Origin: Stercorarius parasiticus
Lineage: Eukaryota; Chordata; Aves; Charadriiformes; Stercorariidae
Assembly (NCBI GenBank): GCA_013396915.1
Contig: VWZL01002000.1
Location: forward strand, 125,698-189,697
Length of the DNA: 64,000 nucleotides
Direction: 5' to 3'
This document shows positions 37,301 to 48,295 of the stretch, piece by piece. Each line of letters starts with the position of its first letter. Position 1 is the first letter of the stretch. The translations under genes and the position numbers were made by a program. The notes beneath the pieces are model-generated. The model saw only the letters and a list, made by a program, of their open reading frames with translations. It had not been told where the DNA came from and did no database searches.

Positions 37301-37487
37301 CCTGAGGAGCCCAGAAGCATGGCAGTGATCGCCAAGCTTGCTTGTGTTGCTTCCTTTGAAGTTAACCTATTTATACGCCCCCATTCTTAAAATCTAGTAC
37401 AAGAAAATACCACTTCTTGTAGCAAGTTAGAGTGTTGTGCCAGCTATACAAGTTGTCTGTTTCCATGTGCCTCTTTCTCTGTTGCAG
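34391..37487. other. Unannotated DNA
   Basis: No recognised gene. The first part (to about 34870) keeps the higher GC of the preceding repeat field and may belong to the same element. The rest is AT-rich with short chance frames. Confidence 0.5.
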
Positions 37488-37586
37488 GATTTGGTACTAG
37501 CTGCTTCAAGCAGATGTCCAATAACTTTTGCTTTGGATATGACAACCAGACCAGAAGGGAAACTGCTCTCTAATCCACCTTTGAAG
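37488..37586 (+). other. Exon-like open interval, 33 codons
   Basis: The interval is preceded by a pyrimidine-rich tract ending TGTTGCAG and followed by the donor AAG|GTACAT. It is 99 nt, open in phase 0 at both ends, and starts DLVLAASSRCPIT. No homologue is recognised. Splice-like strings arise by chance at this frequency, so the call is weak. Alternatives are a non-coding RNA exon or no function. Confidence 0.18.
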
Positions 37587-38050
37587 GTACATCGCCAACT
37601 TCTTCTACATTTGCCATAAATTTCAAGATTTTTTCCACTGAGAATAGTACATATAGCTCTAGCCAGTTTTAGGCAGATTGTACTGAAGCGCAGTACATGA
37701 GATATTTAAACAACAGGAGTCAGACTTCACAGTCCTTGGTGGGAACAGTGCCTTGGTGCATTGTGCCCACAATATTATCAAAATCAGACCCGACTTTGAA
37801 TTCTGAGATTCAGGTTGGTCTGTGCTATAAGGACACTCAAAACCTGATATCACACCCTTTTCATCTCTCCTTTCACTTTATCTCACTGCCTTCAGTTCTG
37901 CATTTTATTATAGCCCTTGGAAGAGTCTCAGAAGTGCCAGAGAATGTGGTCTCAAAAAAACTCTTTTTATATACGGCTGTGTGCATATTTATGTATGAAA
38001 GGTAGAGACAGAAGAATACTTGAAGCCTTCTGGAAGCAAGAACAAAGTTA
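37587..38050. other. Unannotated spacer
   Basis: No recognised gene. A 102-codon + frame (37697-38005) and a 140-codon - frame (37873-38295, which enters the LTR and crosses an N) have no known domain. Confidence 0.5.
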
Positions 38051-38522
38051 CAAGATGTCCTGGTTTGAGGTAAAACAGAACCAATTTTCTGATTTGTAAT
38101 TTTACTTTTTAGCTGGGCCTCTTCTAACTGACTGAAGTCTGAAATTAACAGCATATTGTTCAGAAACTGTTCGCTCTCAGAGTGATAAGACCTGATTATA
38201 CCAAGGAACGGTATGCACAGAGGCTCTTGCTTATACTTATTGCTATAACAACCANCTGGGACTTTTCCTGTGTCTGCTGGTGACGCGATCGTCATCCTGG
38301 GAGCTGGATACGGTTTTGTATATATTGTATACTTCTTTATTTTATTTTATTTTATTCTATTATTATTATTTACTATTTTCTTATTTATTTTCATTAAAGT
38401 AGTTTAGTTCTTTTTCTAAACTCGTAAATCTCCTTATCTCTTCCTCTCCTCTCTGAGGAGAGGCGGGGGGAGGGCCATCTGTCGTTACGATTGGCCAATA
38501 CGGCCAAAACCACGACACAAGA
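38051..38522. other. 5-bp target-site duplication pair (CAAGA) around LTR
   Basis: CAAGA at 38051-38055 and again at 38518-38522 immediately flank an element that begins TG and ends CA. A 5-bp duplication is what ERVL-type integrations generally leave. Confidence 0.85.
38056..38517 (+). mobile_element. Solo LTR of an avian ERVL-like endogenous retrovirus
   Basis: The 462-bp element starts TGTCCTGGTTTGAGG and ends CCACGACA. The 5' end and the CCTGTGTCTGCTGGTG segment match what I know of abundant avian ERVL-like LTRs. A TTTTA-rich array (about 38337-38360) and an ATTAAA polyadenylation-like signal at 38393-38398 lie in the 3' half, followed by a CTCCTCTCT/GGAGAGGCGGGG stretch. ATTGGCCAAT (38490-38499) is a perfect palindrome near the 3' end. 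No internal retroviral genes lie beside it, so it is a solo LTR left by LTR-LTR recombination. An N at 38255 marks an unresolved point, so the true length may differ. Strand is inferred from the polyadenylation-like signal lying downstream of the TG end. Confidence 0.85.
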
Positions 38523-41500
38523 TTTAGAATTTTCTAACATTTGCAAAGAGTGTCAACCTGCATGTTGTATATTAAATCATAAAAACCTGAATGATGAGCA
38601 TACTAAGGGCACAGAAGTCAGAAAACAAGGTAAATATAGTTGATTTTTTTGTTTTTTTCATTACTACCTATTCCATGCTTAAATGTGGGAGGTTGACTCT
38701 AGAAAGACAAAACTAACAGTTATTTACATTTAGATTTTAATTCATTATATTCACATTGTGATATTGTTAATTTAGATTCTGAGAATCCAAAATCTTCATG
38801 TAAATTTATATGAAGAGCCTTGCAGTATGTTTGGTTTTGTTCCCTTTGTGAGGGAGATATGAGCACAGAGGCCAGAGGCACAAAAGGCAGATGGCCATTT
38901 GAAAACTCACTTCTTACACCACACAGCTTAGACAGGATGTAGTCCTGAAAAACATTAAGCCATTAGAATAGTCCAATCAACTATTTTTATGAATGAGCCT
39001 GATCTTAAATCATTGCCACATTGTTACTTAGTCTAAATCAGCCTAGTCTTTCCCTCTGTTTTGAAATAATATTTGTCCCATTTTTGGACTCATACTAACA
39101 TTTTTGATAGATCCAGTACTCCCATCCATCATGCCTATTGCTTATCTTTGCACCACATATGAACAATTTAGCATTGAACTTCTTTACCTTCCTTTAAGAG
39201 GCCCAACAACAGTTACACATTTTGTTTGCAAATTCTGTCATTAACTAAGGGCTGAAATACAATCATCCCAGCAATAACAGCTTAAAAATTCTCAGGAGAA
39301 AATGAAATCTCTTTGGATTTTTTCACTGAATCTTCTGACCAAACCTAGCTGCTACATTTATTGGAGGCAATCCTTTGAATTGCTTTATTGTAAACTGGAA
39401 CATAGAAGAGAGAAGAAGCTGTCATAAAACATGGAAAAGCACTGAGCTAGGGCTTTTCAGTCTCCACAGGGGAGCAATCGAGAAGATGGTGAGTCAAGAG
39501 TAGAAAGAGGAGAAAATCAGCATGGAGATGGATGCCAGTGGCAGAGCAATTCTTCAGAGTGTGCTTCCACTCCCCAACGGCACACAGAGCTTTTTTTAAA
39601 CAGCACGTACTGCAGGATCCCTCCTCCACACTACACACAGACTAACTGTACAATTCATCCAAGCCAACCAGGACAACTGTCATTTTTTTCCATGAATAGA
39701 GTCCTTATTCAAAAATCTTTCTGGATAAATTCAGCTAGTTTTGGAAACCTTATTCTAGCCTAGCAAACACCACTTTCATAAAGTCTCTTTATAAGTCTTG
39801 GCTAAAATTATGTAATAATGAGTTTAGATCCAGCAGCTAAAAAGCCTAATTTTTACAATGAGGTCAGTAAGAGGGAGAAGATGATGATGTATGGTTTGGT
39901 GGCTGCAATCCAGTCCAAACAGTCGGCAAAGTAAAGTAAATAGTTCTAGTCTGGCTTTGGTCTGCTCTTCATACCTGCACCTGCTGAAAGACTCATTGAG
40001 GTACAGTATATGAAATTATAGTTTCCAGTGTGCATTATTAACATGTTCTGCAGTCACCAGCAATCATGAGTTTATAAAATATTAATCTGTTTGTTAAGAA
40101 ACAAACTGCTTATTCTTGTCACAGGAGATATTTATGATTTGTTTCCATTGTGCAGGTTACATATACATACTGTCTTAAAAAATAAAAAAACTAAAAGTAT
40201 AGCCTCTAAACATTATAAGACACAACTGTGCAGAAAAAAAATCTCACATTCACATATAATTTCATCTTACTTACTATTCAGTGTCCCAAATAGAGCTTTA
40301 TATACCTATATTGTACTCCAAGTTCCTAAAGAGAGAAAGGGAGCTTGAGGAAAAGAGAGCTAATGTTACTGCTAAGTTTCACTGAGTTTCTGACATACTT
40401 ACTGCGACAGCCACATCACTCAGCTTATGGTCCTCAAGATAACTTAAGCTGCTATTATGAAGCAGTCTTTCCTGAAAAAAAAAATGAAGAAAAAAACCCC
40501 CAAAAATACAGTTTGGTATTAAAACTTCAAGCCTCATTTTTTAAGTGCTTAGCAAATAGATCATTGCCATTTGAGCAGTTCTTTCAGTTCAGAACTTTCT
40601 TTTTATGTCCACAATGATGCTGACTGGCAGGTCTCAGCCTCATGGCACCATAGAAGAAAAAGGATTTCAGCACAAGTAGGGCTAAAATTCCAGAACAGAC
40701 AGCCATAGTCAGAGACTAATGTTTTGCACCCTAAAAAAAGATCAGGAGGTATTTTCCTGCTGAAATATTTCTTGGAAAATTCCAATAAAGATGTGAATGA
40801 ACCTATAGGTAGGATCTATCATGCACTGGAAAGAACATAATCCAGAAATGCAGCTTTTGCAGTAGTCTGTACTGAAAGCAAGGGCATTTTTTTCACTGAG
40901 TTCTTCTTCCACTCACACGACTTCATATCTCTGATGCAACTTTCCCACCATAACAAAGTAACTGCCAAGTTGCAAAGGTAGAACAGAATTTAGATATCTC
41001 CCCAAGTTCCCTGCACATTCTGATTTTGCAAAGAAGAATGTCAACTCTAGGCTGGAAGATCAGGTCACTGTGCCTGCCTACTCCACACATTCTGACTGAT
41101 GCTTGCCATGACAGGACTACTCATTTCACACATCACACTGCCTGTCATTCCTTCTGGAGTGAGAAGATATGGAGAGTAGTCACCATTATAAAGTGTAGGG
41201 GTTTATTTTCATAAGGGGGAAAAAATAGCCAAGCAGTGATTTTAAAGAAACTAATAACTTCAAAGATCACTTCGAAATTATTCTTGACATTTAGGGCGTG
41301 TGGTGCTTCTCACTAAATTCAATAGTATCAGCTGGGAGTCAGCTATTGCTGCCTGTGCCCACGATTAATGTCTCATAACTAATAAAATGGGCCTCGAGGG
41401 GCCACTGAAACTTTCTGAAAGCAAGGTGACCTGGCTATTGGAGAAATGTCAAGTGAAGATATTTGCAATGCAACTCTGCATATCAACAACTGTATTACAA

Positions 41501-43847
41501 ATCAGGTTAGGCAAGAATAACTGTCTCAAAGGATCTTTGTTACAGAAGAGAAAATCTCTTCAATATGTCTCAGTAAATCTGCCCCTGTAGGCCACAAATG
41601 TAACTTTACTATATAGTAGAGTTGTGGTGCTAAGTTTCACTCCATATTGCAAATGGCTAAACACTGAATAATCCTCTGTAAAAGGTGACCAGTGTCTTGG
41701 CTTCCATCGCGTATCTGAGAGTTTGGCTAAGTTATATTTAGGTATTATGAAGCAGGGATCACAGATGCACTACCAGCTCACTCCTTCATTATAAAGTCAC
41801 TAACAAGAAAATATTCATCACGACATCAGTCTCTAGCTATGGACAAGTCTATGTTGAATGCAATTTCATAAAGACATTGCCATGAACTATCAGCATTTTA
41901 AAAGACTACTGGGTTCATTAAGGGAGCTGCCATTTGTCTCACTAAACACTAGTTTTGTCCTTGTAAGTATAATTGCAAATGCAAATACAGACCTCAGTTG
42001 TTCCTACATGAATGAAGTTGAGCCATTATGTGATACTGTATCTGACCATCCAAGACAGAGCAAAGAGAGAACACAGGTATTTATTGATAGCTTACATTTA
42101 ACCTTATGCTCTTTGGGATGTTGCCTTTTTATTTGCAAATTTGTGCATTAACTAGTACCATAGACTAGGTCCAAGACTCTTAGGTATTTTTTTTTTAGTA
42201 TTGTATTAATTCTTTTTCCCAGTATTTTTTACTGCTTGCTTTCAATCCCTCACTGAATAGGAAACTGCGAACATAGCAATACAAACAATTTCTTTTTTTT
42301 CTGCCCAAGTTTTGCTGGGATTTGTAGATGTTAGGAAGTTTTAACTACAGCTTTGATTGTTCTGACCATTGGAACTGCAATGCCTCAGTGCCAGTCCCCT
42401 CAGAAAAATAGGACATGTATAGAAGTGGTACGCAGGCACGTGCAGTGAACACGATAAATCCACAATGTATTGACCAGCATGCGTGTGAAAAGTTCAAGAA
42501 CAGGGTTGGTTAGCGTACACACTTGTTCAACATCTTGCTTGACACTTGACTCTCTTAAAACATTTCTTTGCATGGAGTTGGCACAAGAAATCTGACCTTT
42601 CGCTGCATAAAAACATTTTACATTCTGTTCTTATTGTTGAGATATCACAAGATTTTGTCTGAGGAGGATGACTGCAGTTCCAGAGAGATAAACAGGTGCC
42701 AAATAAAGTCAGCCTGCTTAAATAGGAGTTCTTTTATGGGGTGCATAAAGGACCACTCAGAGTGGAAAAATTCAAGAAATTCTACATAGAAAGAAATCAA
42801 AGCTCTGCCTGTCATTGAAAGGACAACAGAGGGACAGAGACAAATGAGCTCTGTAACCACAACAGCCAGCAGTTCAGTGTTTAAACATACAAACTGATGT
42901 AATTCCAAGACACAAAGCAGCAAAAGAAACCTGGAATAAGTGAACTGATGAAGGATTTTGAAACTTTAAGCAGCCTGGGGGCCTTGCACAGTATTTATAA
43001 CATTCTTACGTAAACCACTTTCACTAACTTTAGCTCTAATTTGGGATCAGTTCAGAAAAGGAGTAACAAATTACCAAATGAGGCATATCTAGGTAGTACA
43101 CTGAACTGGTGTTAAAGTTACCTTTGTAGGTCTGTTGCCTGTCACCTGAACAGCTTTTCAGAATCCACAAAATGCTTGGTCACGAAACTTTCTGTGTCGT
43201 GAAATAGTCGACTTTCTGTGTCGACTATTGCAATACAGAGATAAGGATGAAAGTGGTTACATGGTGTTTACTCTTTAAGTCAGACTGATCACAATGAGTT
43301 ATGAACCGTACAGCATTGATTCTGACAAATGAGACACCAACCCAGCAGCAAAATTCCTATTACACAAGGGTAGAACAAGTCCCTTTAGGCATATAAACTT
43401 CAAAGTAAGTCAATCAGAAGTTGAGTGATTGACAATTTTGGAAGCTACACCACACTTGCAGACGTGCAGCACTAGGAAATGTATCAGTCTCCCTTCTTTA
43501 CAAGGCAAGTGAAATCTAATTCTAATTCATACAAATAAATACCCTGTCAGCATCCAGGGACAAACATCACCACTGGGATCTTATGGCTCTTAGAAGATAA
43601 TTTTGGATCCACAATGCTGTCAGTCTCTGAATACAAGGATCTCTAAAGGCAGAAGGCGCAGCATTTAATCTCATCAGTTCAATAGACAAGAATAAAAGAC
43701 CCTGCCAGACATCTCACAAAATAAAGTCTCATAAACTTCAAGTTACCTGGTCTGGTAAACTTTGAAGATCTCTTACAATGGCTTTTTAGGTTAGAAACCT
43801 CCTCCATTTACAGTATTAGGCTGAAAAACATTAGTAAGGATAAAAGT
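38523..43847. other. Unannotated AT-rich DNA
   Basis: Five kilobases without a recognised gene. Frames up to 97 codons (41858-42151 +) have no known domain. A compact hairpin with an overlapping direct repeat lies at 43187-43229. Confidence 0.55.
43187..43229. repeat. Hairpin with overlapping direct repeat
   Basis: AATAGTCGAC (43203-43212) and its exact reverse complement GTCGACTATT (43220-43229) are separated by 7 nt. In addition ACTTTCTGTGTCG occurs at 43187-43199 and 43211-43223. The combination of a direct copy with a new inverted arm is a signature of a replication template-switch event. GTCGAC is uncommon in AT-rich DNA, which makes the exact arms notable. Confidence 0.9.
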
Positions 43848-44065
43848 GGATGAGGCCTCCTGGAAACAGATAGAAGCAATCTCATGTCCACAGGCCCTGA
43901 GGGACTTCAACTACCCTAATGTTTACTGGAAAGAAAAACCAGCAGGACATAAGCAATCAAGGACATAAATGGAAGGCATCAATGACAACTTCCTAACCTA
44001 ACGGACAGAGAAATCAATGAGGAAATTACCTCATACTCAAAAGCAAGGAGGGTTTCATTGGGGAT

Positions 44066-44308
44066 GTGAAGGTTGAAGGCAGCATTGGCTGCAGTGACCA
44101 TGAGATGGTGAAGTTCAGGACCTGGAGAGGAGGGACTGAACAGGTCAAAAAGCATGATGAGAACTTTGGACCGCAGGAAAACAGATTTGGGCCTCTTCAG
44201 AGATGTGCTTGGAAGAGTGCCACAGGATGCAACCCTGGAGGGAAGAGGGGCCTAGGAAAGCTGGTTAATACTCAAGGATCATGTCCTCTAAGCTCACTGA
44301 AGAGGTAG
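44066..44308 (+). pseudogene. CR1-C endonuclease C-terminal remnant
   Basis: The frame contains GCSDHEMVKF, the SDH catalytic block of the APE-type endonuclease, followed by linker sequence. It ends at a TGA; the CR1 linker continues with frame changes and stops to about 44800. Confidence 0.8.
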
Positions 44309-44832
44309 TCAGGCAAAAATGCTAGGAGGCCTATGTGGATGAACAAGAAGCTCCTGGTCAAACTCAGTCACAAAAAGGAAGAATTCAGAAGGTGGAATCC
44401 AGGGCAGGTAAGGCAAGAGAAATACGGTGACAGTCTGAGCATGCAGTGATGATGTCAGGAAAGCCAAAGCCCAACTGGAATTGAATCTGGTGAGGGACAT
44501 AAAAAGCAAGAAGAAGGGCTTCTATAAATGCATAGGTGATGAAATGAAGGCTAGTGAAAATACGGGCCCACTGCTGAACAGGGCAGGGGACACAGGGCAT
44601 GGAAAAGGCTGAAGTACTGAATGCAAGACCTTCCTTCCTGAATCCCAGGTCTCAGAGAGCAGTGGTAAAGCCTGGACCAAAAAAGACTTACTTTGGTGGA
44701 AGAAGATACATCAGGGAGTGCTTGAGCAAACTGGGCAGACAAATGCATGGGGTCTGATGGGATGAACCCACAAGTGCTGAGGGAGCTGGCTAGTGTCATT
44801 GCAAAACCTCTCTCAATAACCTTTGAACAATC

Positions 44833-45057
44833 ATGGTGATGAAAGAAGTGTCTGAGGACTGGAGGAAAGTAAATGACATTCCTCTCTTCAAGAACAGCAA
44901 GAAGGAGGATTGGGGAAACTACAGGTCAGTCAACCTCACCTCGATCACTGGAGAGGTGATGGAGCGGTTGATCCTGGGAACACTTTCCAGGTACTTGAAG
45001 GAAGAGAAGGTCATCAGCTTAGTCAGCATGGATTCATCAAGGGGAAGTCTTGCTTGA
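44833..45057 (+). pseudogene. CR1-C reverse transcriptase N-terminal remnant
   Basis: The frame reads EDWRKVNDIPLFK, then NYRSVNLTSITGEVMERLI and HGFIKGKSC-like sequence (the last in the neighbouring frame). These are the fingers and motif 1-2 region of LINE RT. The frame closes at 45057, about 60 bases before the nested CR1 insertion disrupts the RT domain. Confidence 0.8.
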
Positions 45058-45118
45058 CCAACCTGATAACCTTCCACGATGAAATGACTGGTTTGCAAAG
45101 GAGGAGCAGTGAATGTTG

Positions 45119-45190
45119 GGGGAATGTTGGGGGTTGGAACTAGATGATCTTTAAGGTCCCTTCCAACCCGAACCATTCTGTGTAAAGTTG
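45119..45190 (+). mobile_element. Nested minimal CR1 3'-end insertion
   Basis: Inside CR1-C, between GCAGTGAATGTTG and TCTCCCCTGACTTC (adjacent in ordinary CR1 ORF2), lie about 72 extra bases. Their core (45132-45182) is a CR1 3' terminus in the same orientation: GGTTGGAACTAGATGATC, then AAGGTCCCTTCCAACCC, then ATTCTGTG. Only about 50 bases of CR1 are present, an extreme 5' truncation. AATGTTG before (45112-45118) and AAAGTTG after (45184-45190) match in 6 of 7 bases and may be a target duplication. AATGTTGGGGG is also tandemly repeated at 45112-45133. Confidence 0.75.
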
Positions 45191-45440
45191 TCTCCCCTGA
45201 CTTCATTAAAGTTTTTGAAACTATCTCCCCATAGAGAGTTGACATGCCCATAGAAAGACTGTTGAATTATGGGCTGGATGAGCAGACAGTGAGGGAAACT
45301 GAAAACTGGCTGAACGGCCATGTTCAGAGGCTGGTGATTACTGGCACAAAGTCTAGTAACTAGCAGTGTACACCAGGGCTTGCTACAGGATCCAATCCTC
45401 TTCAACAACTTCATTAATGATCTGGATGGTGGGGCACAGT

Positions 45441-46275
45441 ATACCTGCAGCAAGTTTGCTGATGATCCAAAAGATCATGTTGCCATTGAGTTGGGCTTTG
45501 ACAGGCTGGAGAAACGGTCTGGCAGGAACCTCATGAAGTTTAACAAGAAGTTCAAAGTCCTGCCTCTGGGAGGAACAACCCCATGCACCTGTATATGCTG
45601 GGGCCAACAGGCTGCAAATCAGCTTTGCAGAAAAGCCCTGGGGGTTCTGGTAGACACCAAGCAGAATACAGGGCAGCACTGTGCTCTGGTGGCAAAGAAA
45701 GCTACCAGTGTTCCAGGCTGCATGAGGAGAAGTGTTGCCAGCAGACTGAGGGAGGTGATCCTTTCCATTTATTCATCACTGGTGAGGCCTCATGGGGAGT
45801 ACTGTGCCCAGTTCTGGGCTTCCCAGTACAAGAGAGAGATGGAGCTACTGGAGAGAGNATACCTGCAGCAAGTTTGCTGATGATCCAAAAGATCATGTTG
45901 CCATTGAGTTGGGCTTTGACAGGCTGGAGAAACGGTCTGGCAGGAACCTCATGAAGTTTAACAAGAAGTTCAAAGTCCTGCCTCTGGGAGGAACAACCCC
46001 ATGCACCTGTATATGCTGGGGCCAACAGGCTGCAAATCAGCTTTGCAGAAAAGCCCTGGGGGTTCTGGTAGACACCAAGCAGAATACAGGGCAGCACTGT
46101 GCTCTGGTGGCAAAGAAAGCTACCAGTGTTCCAGGCTGCATGAGGAGAAGTGTTGCCAGCAGACTGAGGGAGGTGATCCTTTCCATTTATTCATCACTGG
46201 TGAGGCCTCATGGGGAGTACTGTGCCCAGTTCTGGGCTTCCCAGTACAAGAGAGAGATGGAGCTACTGGAGAGAG
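45441..46275 (+). repeat. Perfect 417-bp direct duplication across an N
   Basis: 45441-45857 and 45859-46275 appear identical base for base and are separated only by N 45858. The unit covers CR1 ORF2 from the FADD motif to the LLER segment. The host element is old and full of stops, so a perfect copy implies either a very recent tandem duplication or, more likely, overlapping contig ends joined without merging. Confidence 0.95.
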
Positions 46276-46364
46276 TCCAGCAAAGGGCCACTAAGATGAT
46301 GAAAGGGGTGGAGTATCTCTCTCATGAAGAAAGGCTGAGAGAGATGGGACTGTTCAGCCTGTAG
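45792..46364 (+). pseudogene. CR1-C ORF2 C-terminal remnant (second copy)
   Basis: From the N to 46364 the frame is open. It carries KFADDPKDH (RT catalytic block), NLMKFNKKFK, KKATSVPGC, REVILSIYSSLVRPH, EYCAQFW and ERLREMGLFSL, all CR1 ORF2 C-terminal landmarks, ending at TAG. The part upstream of the N repeats the end of the first copy (45380-45857). The open frame across the N is therefore an artefact of the duplication. Confidence 0.85.
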
Positions 46365-46732
46365 AAGAGAAGGCTTAGGAGGGATTCTCATCAATGTGTA
46401 TATATAACTGAAGGGAGGGTGCAAAGAAGACAGAGCTAGGCTCTTTCCAGTGCTACCCCATGACAGGACCAGAGGCAATGAGCACAAACTGAAACACAAG
46501 AGGTTCTGTATGATCATTGGGAAACACTTTTTTACTAGGAAGGGGACTGAACACTGGCACAGGTTTCCCAGAGAGATAATGTAGTCTGCATCCTTGGAGA
46601 CCTTCAAAAGCCATCTGAACACGGTCCTGGGCAACCAACACTAGGTCCGTCTGCTACAACCCCCCTGCTCAGTTCAAGCAGGTTGGACCAGATGAGTTCC
46701 AAAGGTGTCTTCTAACCTTAGTTCTTCTGTGA

Positions 46733-47870
46733 GTATGCACATATGTGAGTTTAAGAACTGGGGTTCTCTGGATGCTAAGACAAAGAAGATAGGTAGGAAT
46801 ATACTGGATTCTGCTGAAATTACATGATTTTGGTGCAGGTCAGGGGCTCCCTAGAAGGGTGGGCAGGTGTCCGTTGATATTTTTTTCTAAGTTGCACTTC
46901 TGTGTATTGCAGATGTCCAGGGCAATTGTGTTCCTGCATAGTCGCCCTCTACATGGGTTTTGCTGGCTACCCCCAAGTTCAAGGGCGGGTACGTGGCAAT
47001 ATAGGCTGATCACAAAACGGATGTTTAGGAGGCGTGAATATCAGGAAACACTTTTACAGTAAGCATGACCAAGCACTGGCGCTTCCAAAAACAAGTAATA
47101 TTTGAAAATTATCATATCCCTACAAGGTGATTGTTTTTGAATGGGATTCATTTTTGCAGTGGATGAATCAGAAATAATGATATGATAAATAAAGCAAAGA
47201 ATCAGGTAAGAAAAAACCAGGAGGAAAAAAAGCTTTTAAAGATTCAAGTGACTGGAAGTAAAATCTAAAACCATTCACCTGATGGCTGACAGCTTCATCA
47301 CTACATCTATTTATAAGCAAAACAACAGAAGCTTTGTTAGACTGTCTTTGATGATGGAGGATATTGATCATTGTGCAGGAGACAGGGCATTCTTTCGGTG
47401 ACTTTTCAATGTGCTAGTGAAAAATACCCTTACCTAGGGCTGAAAACAAAGCCACTCCAACACAGAAAAAGAGTAGAAAAAGGAAAAGGGAGATTTTGTC
47501 CTTCTGCTGAAATAGATTCTCCTATGCGACTGGAAATATTTGATATGGTAGTGATTTAGTGGCAATTTAAAATGTATTAATGATTCGAGGTAGATCAAGA
47601 GTTAAGTTTTAGCAGCACTTAATCGTTAGCTAACTTAAGGATTTACAAGGTGATTGAACAAAATAATTGGACAGTGACTTAGTTACAGATTCGAAAATGG
47701 CAAGAATCACACTAACTTACTATAAGGTTATCCTAAATCAATACATATACATATAAGCAAGAACATACAAGCACACAATACCTAAGGGTCACACACACCC
47801 CTACACCCGACTTTTAACTATTAGGACTAAAAGTCCCTTCACAATAGGTGACTACAATGAGTCAACAGGT
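46733..47870. other. Unannotated spacer between CR1-C and CR1-D
   Basis: No recognised gene. The part nearest CR1-D (about 47560-47870) and the sequence beyond its other end (about 49980-50560) may be two halves of an older repeat split by CR1-D; this is only an impression. Confidence 0.45.
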
Positions 47871-47982
47871 CACAGAATCATAGAATGTGTTGGGTTGGAA
47901 GGGACCTTTAAAGGTCATCTAGTCCAACCCCCCTGCAGGAAGCAGGGACATCTTTAACTAGATCAGGTTGCTCAGAGTCTCA

Positions 47983-48294
47983 TCAAGCCTGGCCTTGAAT
48001 GTCTCCAGGGATGGGGCCTTCACCACCTCTCTGGGCAATCCTGTTCCAGTGTCTCACCACCCTCATGGAAAAGAACTTCTTCCTAACGTCTAATCTAAAC
48101 CTACCCTGCTCTAGTGTAAAACCATTGCCCCTCGTCCTATCACTACTTGCCCTTGCAAACAGCCCCTCCCCAGCTTTCTTGTAGGCCTCCTTCAGGTACT
48201 GGAAGGCTGCTACAAGGTCTCCCCTGAGCCTTCTCTTCTCCAGGCTGAACAACCTCAACTCTCTCAGCCTGTCTCCATAGGACATGTGCTCCAG
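47983..48294 (-). pseudogene. CR1-D ORF2 C-terminal tail
   Basis: After the N at 48295 the minus-strand frame reads [25 protein letters not shown], then [27 protein letters not shown] and VVRHWNR. This is the normal CR1 ORF2 C-terminus, closing at a stop at 47983-47985, with the 3' UTR-like end following to 47871. Confidence 0.88.
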
Positions 48295-48295
48295 N
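48295..48295. other. Unresolved base marking missing CR1 sequence
   Basis: On the minus strand the protein reads REVIL, then N, then [15 protein letters not shown]1-C has REVIL, about 42 further residues, then VEYLSHEERLREM. About 126 bases are therefore missing at exactly this N. It is either an unsized gap or a real deletion at a failed join. Confidence 0.85.

Larger units (their letters stand above)
43848..46732 (+). mobile_element. CR1 LINE copy C (5' truncated, decayed, 3' end present)
   Basis: Homology starts in the middle of the endonuclease (DEASWKQIEA-like, then LRDFNYP and SDHEMVKF). It runs through the RT domain (NYRSVNLTS near 44917-44943, FADD near 45459) and the ORF2 C-terminus (ERLREMGLFSL near 46364). 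It ends with the CR1 3' block GGTTGGACCAGATGAG and a final TTCTGTGA near 46725-46732. Frames are repeatedly interrupted. It contains a nested CR1 3' end (45119-45190) and a perfect 417-bp duplication around N 45858, so its apparent length is inflated. Confidence 0.94.

Noticed and set aside
37873..38295. 140-codon minus-strand frame
   Set aside because: It crosses an N and the LTR boundary, so it joins unrelated sequence.
38056..38517. A full-length provirus
   Set aside because: Only one LTR is present, bounded on both sides by the target duplication. No gag, pol or env sequence lies next to it.
45383..46097. Long minus-strand frames (98 and 131 codons) opposite CR1-C
   Set aside because: They are antisense shadows of CR1 ORF2, seen twice only because of the 417-bp duplication.
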